In this document: positions 48,074 through 55,332 of the stretch, piece after piece | How positions within the stretch are numbered: the stretch's first letter is position 1 | Layout: each line of letters opens with the position of its first letter | Source: Comamonadaceae bacterium UBA4962 | GTDB taxonomy: Bacteria > Pseudomonadota > Gammaproteobacteria > Burkholderiales > Burkholderiaceae_C | DNA length: 64,000 nucleotides | Assembly (NCBI GenBank): GCA_002397315.1 | Contig: DHAE01000007.1 | Coordinates: 210,875-274,874, forward strand | Direction of reading: 5' to 3' | Made by a program: the position numbers and the translations under genes | The notes under the pieces: generated by a model | The model's database searches: none | The model's input: only the letters and a program-made list of their open reading frames with translations | What the model was told of the DNA's origin: nothing

Positions 48074-48383
48074 GGGCGTGCAGGGCGCACCCAGGGGACG
48101 GCAACTTCGGTCAACTTCAGGAGGGGCAGAGGCAAGCGCCCTGTCCTTTGCGGGAAGATGGCGCCAGGATGGCCCACGATCCGGATCTCGTGTTGGGCCG
48201 TTTCGCCAACGTGCTGCCAACGGCTTTCTTCTGGCGGCATCTTCATGGGGCCTGCGTGAAATTTTGCGCGCAGATGCAGCGCTCCGCGGCATTCCCTGTT
48301 TTTCACGTCGGAGACTTGGCAACCCGCGGGGTTCTCTTCCAGAATCCGGCCGAGCCGCTCTGCGGTGACCACACGCCAAGACG
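48074..48383. other. 310-bp region before bioB
   Basis: Somewhat lower in GC in its second half. A plus-strand frame from ATG 48169 to stop 48387 could encode 72 residues but has no ribosome site or recognisable family. I see no BirA-like operator or terminator. Confidence 0.4.
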
Positions 48384-49463
48384 ATGACACCCTCCGACAC
48401 CCTGCTCACCGACGCCCCTGCCACCCCCGTCCAACTGCATCGGCCCGCGCGCAACCCGGCGCCCGCTGCCGGCGCCTGGAGCGTGGAGGCCGTGCAGGAA
48501 CTGCTCGATCTGCCTTTCATGGAACTGCTGTGGCGCGCGCAGACCGTGCACCGCCAGCACTGGCCCACGGGCGACGTCGAACTCGCCACGCTGCTGTCGG
48601 TGAAGACCGGCGGCTGCCCCGAGAACTGCGGCTACTGCCCGCAATCGGCCGAGTTCGACACGGGCGTGAAGGCGCAGAAGCTCATGAGCGTGGAGGAGGT
48701 GACCACCGCCGCCCGCGCCGCGCGCGATGCCGGCGCCACGCGCTTCTGCATGGGCGCCGCCTGGCGTGCGCCGAAGGACCGCGACATTGAGAAGGTGGGC
48801 GAGCTGATCGCCGCCGTGAAGGGGCTGGGCATGCAGACCTGCGCCACGCTGGGCATGCTGGAGCCGCACCAGGCACAGGCGCTCAAGGGCGCGGGACTCG
48901 ACTACTACAACCACAACCTGGACACCGCGCCCGAGTACTACACCGACGTGGTGAGCACGCGCGCCTACCAGGACCGGCTGGACACGCTGCGCCACGTCCG
49001 CCAGGCCGGCATCAGCGTGTGCTGCGGCGGCATCGTCGGCATGGGCGAGGCGCCGGTGCACCGCGCGGGCCTCATCGCCCAGCTCGCGAACCTCGATCCG
49101 TACCCCGAGTCGGTGCCGATCAACAGCCTCGTGCGCGTGCCCGGCACGCCGCTGGCCGACAGCGAGCCGGTCGACCCGTTCGATTTCGTGCGCGTGATCG
49201 CGGTCGCCCGCATCACCATGCCGAAGGCCCGCGTGCGGCTTTCCGCCGGTCGCCAGCAGATGGGCGAGGCCGTGCAGGCGCTGTGCTTCATGGCAGGTGC
49301 CAATTCGATCTTCTACGGCGACGAGCTGCTGGTCACCGGCAACCCGGACGTCGAGGCCGACGTGCAGTTGCTCGCCAAGCTCGGGATGAACGGCCGCCGC
49401 GTGGCGTCGACCGAGGCGCACGATCTGCACGCGGGCTCGGCCGGCGGAGCGGGCTGCGCCTGA
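48384..49463 (+). CDS. bioB: Biotin synthase
   Basis: 359 residues. Radical-SAM cluster motif CPENCGYC (Cys78, Cys82, Cys85), followed by FCMGAAWR, the YYNHNLDT stretch, GGIVGMGE, and RLSAGRQQMGE, whose arginine coordinates the second [2Fe-2S] cluster together with downstream cysteines. It inserts sulfur into dethiobiotin. No other bio genes in the window, but PccA upstream depends on its product. Confidence 0.96.
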   Translation: MTPSDTLLTDAPATPVQLHRPARNPAPAAGAWSVEAVQELLDLPFMELLWRAQTVHRQHWPTGDVELATLLSVKTGGCPENCGYCPQSAEFDTGVKAQKLMSVEEVTTAARAARDAGATRFCMGAAWRAPKDRDIEKVGELIAAVKGLGMQTCATLGMLEPHQAQALKGAGLDYYNHNLDTAPEYYTDVVSTRAYQDRLDTLRHVRQAGISVCCGGIVGMGEAPVHRAGLIAQLANLDPYPESVPINSLVRVPGTPLADSEPVDPFDFVRVIAVARITMPKARVRLSAGRQQMGEAVQALCFMAGANSIFYGDELLVTGNPDVEADVQLLAKLGMNGRRVASTEAHDLHAGSAGGAGCA

Positions 49464-49481
49464 GCGCCGAGGCGTCCCCGG

Positions 49482-52226
49482 TCAGTCTTTCGGTGGCGCG
49501 TACTCCAGCCGCCGCATGGCCTGGGTGATCGACACGGCCGCGGCGGCATAGCCCTCCCACGGGGCGTTGCCGGTGCGCAGGCGGTCTTCCACCATGGCGA
49601 CCGTCCACTGCGTGCTGCTCTCCAGCGTCTCCAGCTCCTTCCAGGCCAGCGGCACCGAGATGCCGAGGCCCGGGCGCGCGCGGGCCGACCAGGCGCTCAC
49701 CGTGGTGGCGCCGAAGCCGTTGCGCAGGTAGTCGACGAAGATCTTGCCCACGCGGTTGCGCGGGCCGCTCTTGGCGACGAACAACTGGGGAATCGTGCGC
49801 GACATGTGCTGCACCACGGCCTGCGAGAAGCCTTTGACCGTATCCCAGCCATGCAATCGCTTGATGGGCACCACCACGTGCAGGCCCTTGCCGCCGCTGG
49901 TCTTCAGGAACGACGGCAGGCCCAGTTCAGTGAGCATCACGCGCATCAGCGCCGTGCCTTCCAGTATCTTGTCCCACGGCACGCCGTCGCCCGGGTCCAG
50001 ATCGAAGGTCATGCGGTCGGGTCGGTCGATACGGTCGCTGCGTGCGTTCCAGGTGTGGAACTCGATCGCATTCATCTGCGCGGAACCGGGCAGCCCCTCG
50101 GCCGAGGCCACCTCCATCAGCGCTGCATGGTCCGGATACAGGGATGGATCGAGTTCGCGGATGCCCTCGACCGCGCCGAACTCCTGGTGGCGCTGGAAGA
50201 AGAGTTCGTGCCCCACGCCCTCCGGCGCGCGCACGACCGACACGGGCCGCTGCCGCAGATGCTCCATCATGAGCGGCGCGACCAGCGCGTAGTAGCGGAC
50301 GAGGTCCACCTTGGTGGTACCGCTCTGCGCATCGATCACGCGATCCGGGTGGGTCACGCGCAGGTGGGGGGGGCCGCCTGCGGGCGTGCGGGAAGTGCGT
50401 GGGCTCATGGTCTCCTTCGCTGCCGCCTCGGCGGGCCGGGCATCGGTGGTGGTTCGGGCCTTGGTGTGGGTCTTGGCGTTTGCCTTCGTCTTGGTCCTGG
50501 CTTCGGCGGTTGCCGGTGGCTCGGTCGCGGTGGAGAGGGTGTCCGCATCCGCGGGCGTTTCCCGCACGATCTCCTCGGCGGGTTTGTCTTCCCGCAGGCC
50601 TCGGAACACCGCCTGCCGCACGTGGCGCCCCTGGGTCCATCCCGCGAAGGCCACCTCGGCGAGCAGCCGCGGTGCCACCCAGTGCGCCTTTCGGCCCACC
50701 TGCGTGCCTTCCGCGAACGGGCTGCGACGGCTGGCCAGCGCCTTGAGCTGTGCGTGCAGCGTGGCGAGCGTGCGCTCGCTGAAACCGGAGCCGACGTTGC
50801 CCACGTAGTGCAGCTGCCCGCCGTCGCCGTGCACGCCCAGCAGCAATGAGCCGATGCCTTTGCGCGCACCCTGCGGATCGGTATAGCCGCCGATCACGAA
50901 CTCCTGCCGCTGGCCGCATTTGAGCTTGATCCATTCCGCCGAGCGGCCGGACGCGTAGCGTGCGTTCGAGCGCTTGCCGATCACGCCCTCGAAACCCAGT
51001 TGGCAGGCCGATGCGACGAGCCGGTCGGGCTCCGCGTCGAAATCTTCGCTGAAGCGCACCGTGTCTCCGCCGCCCTCCGCGACGATGGCACGCAGCGCCT
51101 TGCGGCGCTCGTGCAGCGGCAGGTTGCGCAGGTCATGCCCATTGAAGAAGGGCAGGTCGAACACGTAGAAGACGAGCCCGCCGGTGTCGCCGTCTTCCTC
51201 CGCCACCGCGCCCGGGTGCAGGCGGGCCCGCACGCTGCGGCTGCTCTCGAAAGCGTTCTGCAGTGCCTGGAACTCCGGGATGCCGTGCCGGTCGAGCACG
51301 ACGATCTCGCCGTCGATCCAGCCGGACTCGATCGGCAGCGCCGCCACCGCGCGGGCCAGGCGCGGCATGCGGTGCGTCCAGTCGTTGCCGTTGCGCGTGA
51401 TGAGCTGCACCGTATCGCCATCCCTGCGTGCAAGGATGCGGTAGCCGTCGAACTTCAGTTCGAATTTCCATTCGGAGACGTCCGGGGGCGGGCCGTCCAC
51501 CAGCGTGGCGAGTTGCGGGGAGAGGGTCTCCGGCAGTGCCGTATCCGTCGCGGCTCCGGCTTTGCGCGAACGTTTTGCCGTGCCGCGCGCAGGCGCCGGG
51601 GTGGACGCAGTGGCCTCCGTCGTGGGCGGCGGCAGGTCCGGCAATTTGCCCACGCTGTCCGGTGCCTCGTCGACCACGCTGTATTCCACGGCCGAGCGCT
51701 CCAGGCCATCGCGCTCCTTGATCAGCAGCCAGGGCGGCTGTTTCTCGTTGCCCCGGCCGTGCATGCGCACCAGCGTCCAGCGGCCCTGCAGCTTGTGACC
51801 GTGCAGCTCGAACTTCATCTTGCCGGTGCGCCAGGCCTCGGCCGGGTCGCCGAGCGGCACCCACCAGCCCTTGTCCCAGATGATGACCCGGCCGGCTCCG
51901 TACTGCTTCGCCGGGATCTGGCCCTCGAACCGGTTGTAGCCGATGGGGTGGTCTTCCACCTGCACAGCCATGCGCTTGTCGGCGGGATCGAAGCTCGGGC
52001 CCTTGGGCACGGCCCAGCTCTTCATCGTGCCGTCCAGCTCCAGCCGGAAGTCGTAATGCAGCCGGCTCGCCCAATGCTTCTGCACCACGAAACGCAGCGC
52101 GCCTACGGGCGGCGCATCGCCTGCTTCGGCGCCGGGCTCGGGCGTGCTTTGGAAATCGCGCTTGCGGGCGTACTCGGCCAGCGCGGCGGGAGAGGGTTTG
52201 GCGGCGGGATTGGAGCGTCGGGCCAT
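49482..52226 (-). CDS. ligD: ATP-dependent DNA ligase LigD (phosphoesterase-ligase-polymerase)
   Basis: 914 residues from ATG 52226 (MARRSN). Domain order is 3'-phosphoesterase (about 25-185, with HWASRLHYDFRLELDG and EDHPIGY), ligase (about 235-560, adenylation Lys258 in KFDGYR) and primase-polymerase (about 640-914, with DLDPGDG metal aspartates and SGGKGLHVVVP). A Lys/Thr/Ala-rich linker (575-640) separates the last two. LigD repairs double-strand breaks by non-homologous end joining with Ku. No ku gene lies in the window, although they often adjoin. Convergent with bioB, 18 bp apart. Confidence 0.95.
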   Translation of the reverse strand: MARRSNPAAKPSPAALAEYARKRDFQSTPEPGAEAGDAPPVGALRFVVQKHWASRLHYDFRLELDGTMKSWAVPKGPSFDPADKRMAVQVEDHPIGYNRFEGQIPAKQYGAGRVIIWDKGWWVPLGDPAEAWRTGKMKFELHGHKLQGRWTLVRMHGRGNEKQPPWLLIKERDGLERSAVEYSVVDEAPDSVGKLPDLPPPTTEATASTPAPARGTAKRSRKAGAATDTALPETLSPQLATLVDGPPPDVSEWKFELKFDGYRILARRDGDTVQLITRNGNDWTHRMPRLARAVAALPIESGWIDGEIVVLDRHGIPEFQALQNAFESSRSVRARLHPGAVAEEDGDTGGLVFYVFDLPFFNGHDLRNLPLHERRKALRAIVAEGGGDTVRFSEDFDAEPDRLVASACQLGFEGVIGKRSNARYASGRSAEWIKLKCGQRQEFVIGGYTDPQGARKGIGSLLLGVHGDGGQLHYVGNVGSGFSERTLATLHAQLKALASRRSPFAEGTQVGRKAHWVAPRLLAEVAFAGWTQGRHVRQAVFRGLREDKPAEEIVRETPADADTLSTATEPPATAEARTKTKANAKTHTKARTTTDARPAEAAAKETMSPRTSRTPAGGPPHLRVTHPDRVIDAQSGTTKVDLVRYYALVAPLMMEHLRQRPVSVVRAPEGVGHELFFQRHQEFGAVEGIRELDPSLYPDHAALMEVASAEGLPGSAQMNAIEFHTWNARSDRIDRPDRMTFDLDPGDGVPWDKILEGTALMRVMLTELGLPSFLKTSGGKGLHVVVPIKRLHGWDTVKGFSQAVVQHMSRTIPQLFVAKSGPRNRVGKIFVDYLRNGFGATTVSAWSARARPGLGISVPLAWKELETLESSTQWTVAMVEDRLRTGNAPWEGYAAAAVSITQAMRRLEYAPPKD

Positions 52227-52325
52227 GGCGGGCGTTTTGCAAGGAGCAGGCGGGGCAGTGGGCGAACTCGCTACCTCAGTTCCGGGACACCGCATGGGAC
52301 CCGGTCAGCATGCGACCGACGGTAA

Positions 52326-52373
52326 GTCGACGGCCGGCGGCCAGCATGTAGGACGGGCGCGGTGGCCGTCGAC
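52326..52373. repeat. 10-bp perfect inverted repeat
   Basis: GTCGACGGCC (52326-52335) and GGCCGTCGAC (52364-52373) with a 28-base spacer, between ligD and the upstream orphan gene. There is no U-run, so it is not a standard terminator; could be a binding site or a cruciform. Confidence 0.7.
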
Positions 52374-52423
52374 GGCGGTTGCAGGCGATCCCTGCGCCCA
52401 CTGCAACGAAGCACTCTGCCGTC

Positions 52424-53002
52424 TCAACTGCCCGCGTTGCCGGCGTCGCCCTCGGTCGGCGCATCCGCGGCGCCTGCGGCCGCCACCGGGCTGGGCGGTG
52501 CGGAGGCGACGACGTGGTGATCGCTCTGCAGCATCGGCACGAAGCCGAGCTGGCCCTTCATGCGCCGGAACGGCGTCGAGAATTTCTCCAGCGTGATGGC
52601 CGTGACCTTGTCGAAGAACGCGCTGTTGGCGCCCGTCGTGGAATACGTCGATTCCTTCTGGTTCCAGCGCACGCGCCAGTGGGTGCGCGATTTCTGGACG
52701 CCGACGCGGACGTGCTCGTCCAGGCAGTGCGCGTCGGCGCGGAAGAACAGGGTCAGACCGAAGTAGAAAAAGCCGTCGTCGCCCACCTGCAGCCGGGGCC
52801 ACAGGGACGAGCGTTCGTCGGCAATGCGCTCCAGCCGCTCGTCCAGCGCATGGAATTCGACATCCCCCGACCGCGCGCCAAGGTGGTCAATGAACTCCAC
52901 GCGCAGCCGCTGCGCGAAGACGATGCACTCGTCCTTGTACTGCTCGAAATCCTTGCACCAGGCGATCGCCTTGGCCTGGAGGTCTTGGAAGTGGGTGGTC
53001 AT
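52424..53002 (-). CDS. Hypothetical protein of unknown family
   Basis: 192 residues from ATG 53002. No signal peptide or transmembrane helix. The first 60 residues are helical and contain two Cys (AWCKDF and DECIVF); residues about 65-160 look like mixed alpha/beta with aromatic strands (DGFFYFGLTLFFRAD and HWRVRWNQKE). The last 30 are an Ala/Pro-rich tail. Lower GC than its neighbours in places. It is upstream of ligD by about 200 bp on the same strand, but a repeat lies between. I do not recognise it. Confidence 0.7.
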   Translation of the reverse strand: MTTHFQDLQAKAIAWCKDFEQYKDECIVFAQRLRVEFIDHLGARSGDVEFHALDERLERIADERSSLWPRLQVGDDGFFYFGLTLFFRADAHCLDEHVRVGVQKSRTHWRVRWNQKESTYSTTGANSAFFDKVTAITLEKFSTPFRRMKGQLGFVPMLQSDHHVVASAPPSPVAAAGAADAPTEGDAGNAGS

Positions 53003-53327
53003 GGCAGGGAATCCTCCTGGAAGCGAACTGCGTGCGCTCTATGCCTTTTGGATACTTTCAGGCCAGGCGTTGTAAATGCAGAGGGGTTTTCGCTCGGTGG
53101 GGCTGTATGTTTGCCCATCCATCCTCGCTATCCGGTGGCGGTCGCCCTGTGAGTGATACTGCCTGTGCAGTTGTAGGGCTTGCCTTACACAGGCCTTCTT
53201 TTTGGCGGACCAGCAGTCCCTTGAGCGGCCGCACGATACTACAGCGGTCGCAAAATGCCGGATGCCTTTCCCTGGCGTAACCGATTCCGGAAGAGCGCCA
53301 TTTGCACCATCACGACGAGACCATCCC
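53003..53327. other. 325-bp gene-free region with possible small RNA
   Basis: Noticeably lower in GC than its surroundings. TTGGAT (53048-53053) and TGTAAA (53071-53076), 17 bp apart, could be a promoter. A long hairpin (CCTGTG 53162-53167 with CACAGG 53188-53193, containing an inner TAGGGC/GCCTTA stem) is followed by a T5 run (53199-53203). Together they would define an RNA of about 120 bases. I recognise no known RNA family. Confidence 0.35.
53162..53203 (+). terminator. Hairpin followed by T-run
   Basis: CCTGTG...CACAGG with an inner stem and a downstream CTTCTTTTT. No plus-strand gene precedes it within 3 kb (the last is bioB), so it would end either a small RNA or nothing at all. Confidence 0.4.
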
Positions 53328-54071
53328 ATGCCTCTCATGACCCCCGACTGCACCTCCACCTTCGCCCCCACTGGCCGCCTGCGCGCTTCCATCAACCTCG
53401 GCAATCCCATCCTCGCCCACCGGGATGTGCAGGGCGAACCGGGCGGCGTCTCCGTCGATCTGGCCCGCGAGCTGGCCCGTCGCCTGGGTGTGGAGGCCGA
53501 GTTGGCCGTCTTCGATACGGCGGCGAAGTCGGTGGAGGCGGTGCGGGCGGGGCAGGCGGACGTCGGCTTTTTCGCGATCGATCCGTTGCGGGGCGAGGGG
53601 ATCGCGTTCACGGCGCCGTATGTGCTGATCGAAGGTTCCTATCTGGTGCGGGAGGATTCGCCGATCACCGACAACGTGCAGGTGGACCGTGACGGCGTGT
53701 CTGTCGCGGTGGGGCAGGGCAGTGCCTACGACCTGTTCCTGACGCGCGAGCTGCAGGCCGCGCGCATCGTGCGGGCGCCGAGTTCGCCGGCGGTGGTCGG
53801 CACCTTCCTGGAGCAGTCGCTCGACGTGGCGGCGGGTGTGCGCCAGCAGCTGGAGGCGGATGCGCAGCGCCTGCCGGGCCTGCGCCTGCTGCCGGGCCGG
53901 TTCATGGTGATCCAGCAGGCGATGGGCCTGGCCAAGGACCGTCCGGAGGCCGCCGCCCGCCTGCTGCGGGAGTTCGTCGAGGAGATGAAGGCGCAGGGGT
54001 TCGTGGCGGAGGCGATGCGGCGGCATGGCGTACAGGGGGCGTCCGTGGCGCCCGCGGCGCAGGCGGGCTGA
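53328..54071 (+). CDS. Periplasmic-binding-protein-like protein without signal peptide
   Basis: 247 residues from ATG 53328. Type 2 binding-protein fold (family of amino-acid ABC receptors): LGNPILAHRD, GVSVDLARELARRLGV, VEAVRAGQADVGFFAIDPLRG, FTAPYVLIEGSYLV. Neither this start nor in-frame starts up to 53202 gives a signal peptide, so the protein should stay in the cytoplasm. It may have lost its transport role and bind or turn over a ligand inside the cell. No permease or ATPase genes adjoin. Members without signal peptides occur in Burkholderiales. Confidence 0.8.
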   Translation: MPLMTPDCTSTFAPTGRLRASINLGNPILAHRDVQGEPGGVSVDLARELARRLGVEAELAVFDTAAKSVEAVRAGQADVGFFAIDPLRGEGIAFTAPYVLIEGSYLVREDSPITDNVQVDRDGVSVAVGQGSAYDLFLTRELQAARIVRAPSSPAVVGTFLEQSLDVAAGVRQQLEADAQRLPGLRLLPGRFMVIQQAMGLAKDRPEAAARLLREFVEEMKAQGFVAEAMRRHGVQGASVAPAAQAG

Positions 54072-54086
54072 CGCACGTCGCCGCCC

Positions 54087-54737
54087 ATGGCTGCCAGGTC
54101 GGGCCGCGGTGCGCCCTGGGCCGACAAGGCCGCTCAGACTGCGCCGACAGGCAGCGCGGCGGCGCGCGGCGACGATGGCGGCTGCTCGTTTCCTAAGGAG
54201 AACTCTGTACCGTCTTCCACCCATCCCACCAACACCTCGACCCCTTCCCGCCTGGCCCTTCCGGCGCTGCTGGCGGCCTGCCTGCTCGCCGCGCAGCCCG
54301 CCATGGCGCAGCAGCCCGGGCAGCCCGGGCCTGCAGGCAACATGCCGCCTTCCTCCGCCACCGCGGTGCCGGCTCCGGCTGCGGCTCCCGCGCCGTCCGC
54401 CGCGCTGCCCGAAACCAAGACCCAGGGTTCCCTGCGCTACACCTGCGGCGGCATCAGCGTGGACGAGTCGCAGGCCATGCGGGCCGCGATGAAGGACCAT
54501 CCGCTGTCGCTGCTGTTCGCGGCACAGGGCGGCGCCTATCTGGCGGACGTGCAGGTCAAGCTGGTGCCGCAGGGCTGGGGCGATGCCGGCGCGCTGACGT
54601 TCACCGCGAGCGGCCCGGTCTGTTTGCTGGATCTGCCGGCGGGCTCGTACGAAGTGGAGGCCAGCGCCGGCGGCAAGGAAAAGCGCCAGACGGTGATGGT
54701 GGGCAAGGACGCGAAGACGCTGGACTTCCGGTTCTGA
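54087..54737 (+). CDS. Secreted protein of unknown function with carboxypeptidase-regulatory-like domain; start uncertain
   Basis: The only in-frame ATG (54087) yields 216 residues with the signal peptide oddly placed at about residues 53-75 (ending QPAMAQ). A good AAGGAG at 54195-54200 lies where a start would be expected, but the codon 6 bases on is GTA, not a start. Either a rare start or a small mutation is involved. The mature part has a Pro/Ala-rich linker, then about 105 residues (from GSLRYTCGGIS) with two Cys and a DLPAGSYEVEASAGG strand typical of carboxypeptidase-regulatory-like beta-sandwich domains. Probably periplasmic. Confidence 0.75.
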   Translation: MAARSGRGAPWADKAAQTAPTGSAAARGDDGGCSFPKENSVPSSTHPTNTSTPSRLALPALLAACLLAAQPAMAQQPGQPGPAGNMPPSSATAVPAPAAAPAPSAALPETKTQGSLRYTCGGISVDESQAMRAAMKDHPLSLLFAAQGGAYLADVQVKLVPQGWGDAGALTFTASGPVCLLDLPAGSYEVEASAGGKEKRQTVMVGKDAKTLDFRF

Positions 54738-54757
54738 TCCTGACGAGCGTCCTGCGT

Positions 54758-54780
54758 GCGGGCGGGCCGTCCGCGCCCGC
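54758..54780. terminator. Hairpin between convergent genes
   Basis: GCGGGCG / CGCCCGC, a 7-bp GC stem with a 9-base loop, exactly between the stop codons of the secreted protein and the EVE protein. No U-run. Confidence 0.3.
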
Positions 54781-55317
54781 TCAGTCGCCCGCCAGCAGAT
54801 GTTCGACGATGTCGCTCCATTCGGCCGGCTCGACGGGCGTGATCGAGAGCCGGTTGCCGCGCTGCAGTATGCGCATGCCGGCCAGGGCCGGCCGCTCCCG
54901 CAACTCCGCCAGACCGACGAGTCGCGTCCTGCGCAGGGCCTGCACGTCCAGCAGCAGCCACCGTGGTTGCGCGGGAGTCGATTTGGCGTCGTAGTAGGGC
55001 GATCGGGGATCGAACTGGGTGGGGTCGGGCCGGGTGCCCGAAGCCACCCGGGCGATGCCTGCAATGCCCGGCTCCGCGCAACTGGAGTGGTAGAAAAGCA
55101 CTCCGTCGCCCACCTGCATCGCATCGCGCATGAAGTTGCGCGCTTGGTAGTTGCGCACGCCGGTCCAGGTCACCGTGGCGTTCGGCGCTGCCAGTGCGTC
55201 GTCGATGGAGCATTCGGCGGGCTCGGATTTCATGAGCCAGAAGCGCGGGGAACCGGGCTGCGCCTGTGTGCCTGGGAGTGGTTGTTCGGCGTTGGAAGAT
55301 GGGGCCGGCGAGGTCAT
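54781..55317 (-). CDS. EVE-domain protein
   Basis: 178 residues. After a 25-residue disordered N-terminus the EVE (PUA-like) fold is clear: FWLMKSEPAECSIDD, WTGVRNYQARNFMRDAM, GDGVLFYHSSC, GIAGIARVASG, PRWLLLDV and an RGNRLSITPV end. EVE domains bind modified bases in DNA or RNA (5-methylcytosine relatives and others). The gene starts 15 bp after the SNF2-helicase stop, so the two are probably co-transcribed. Confidence 0.93.
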   Translation of the reverse strand: MTSPAPSSNAEQPLPGTQAQPGSPRFWLMKSEPAECSIDDALAAPNATVTWTGVRNYQARNFMRDAMQVGDGVLFYHSSCAEPGIAGIARVASGTRPDPTQFDPRSPYYDAKSTPAQPRWLLLDVQALRRTRLVGLAELRERPALAGMRILQRGNRLSITPVEPAEWSDIVEHLLAGD

Positions 55318-55332
55318 GGCGCGATTGTGCCG

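Noticed and set aside
48169..48387. 72-codon ORF before bioB
   Set aside because: No ribosome site, no family, and composition is ambiguous between strands.
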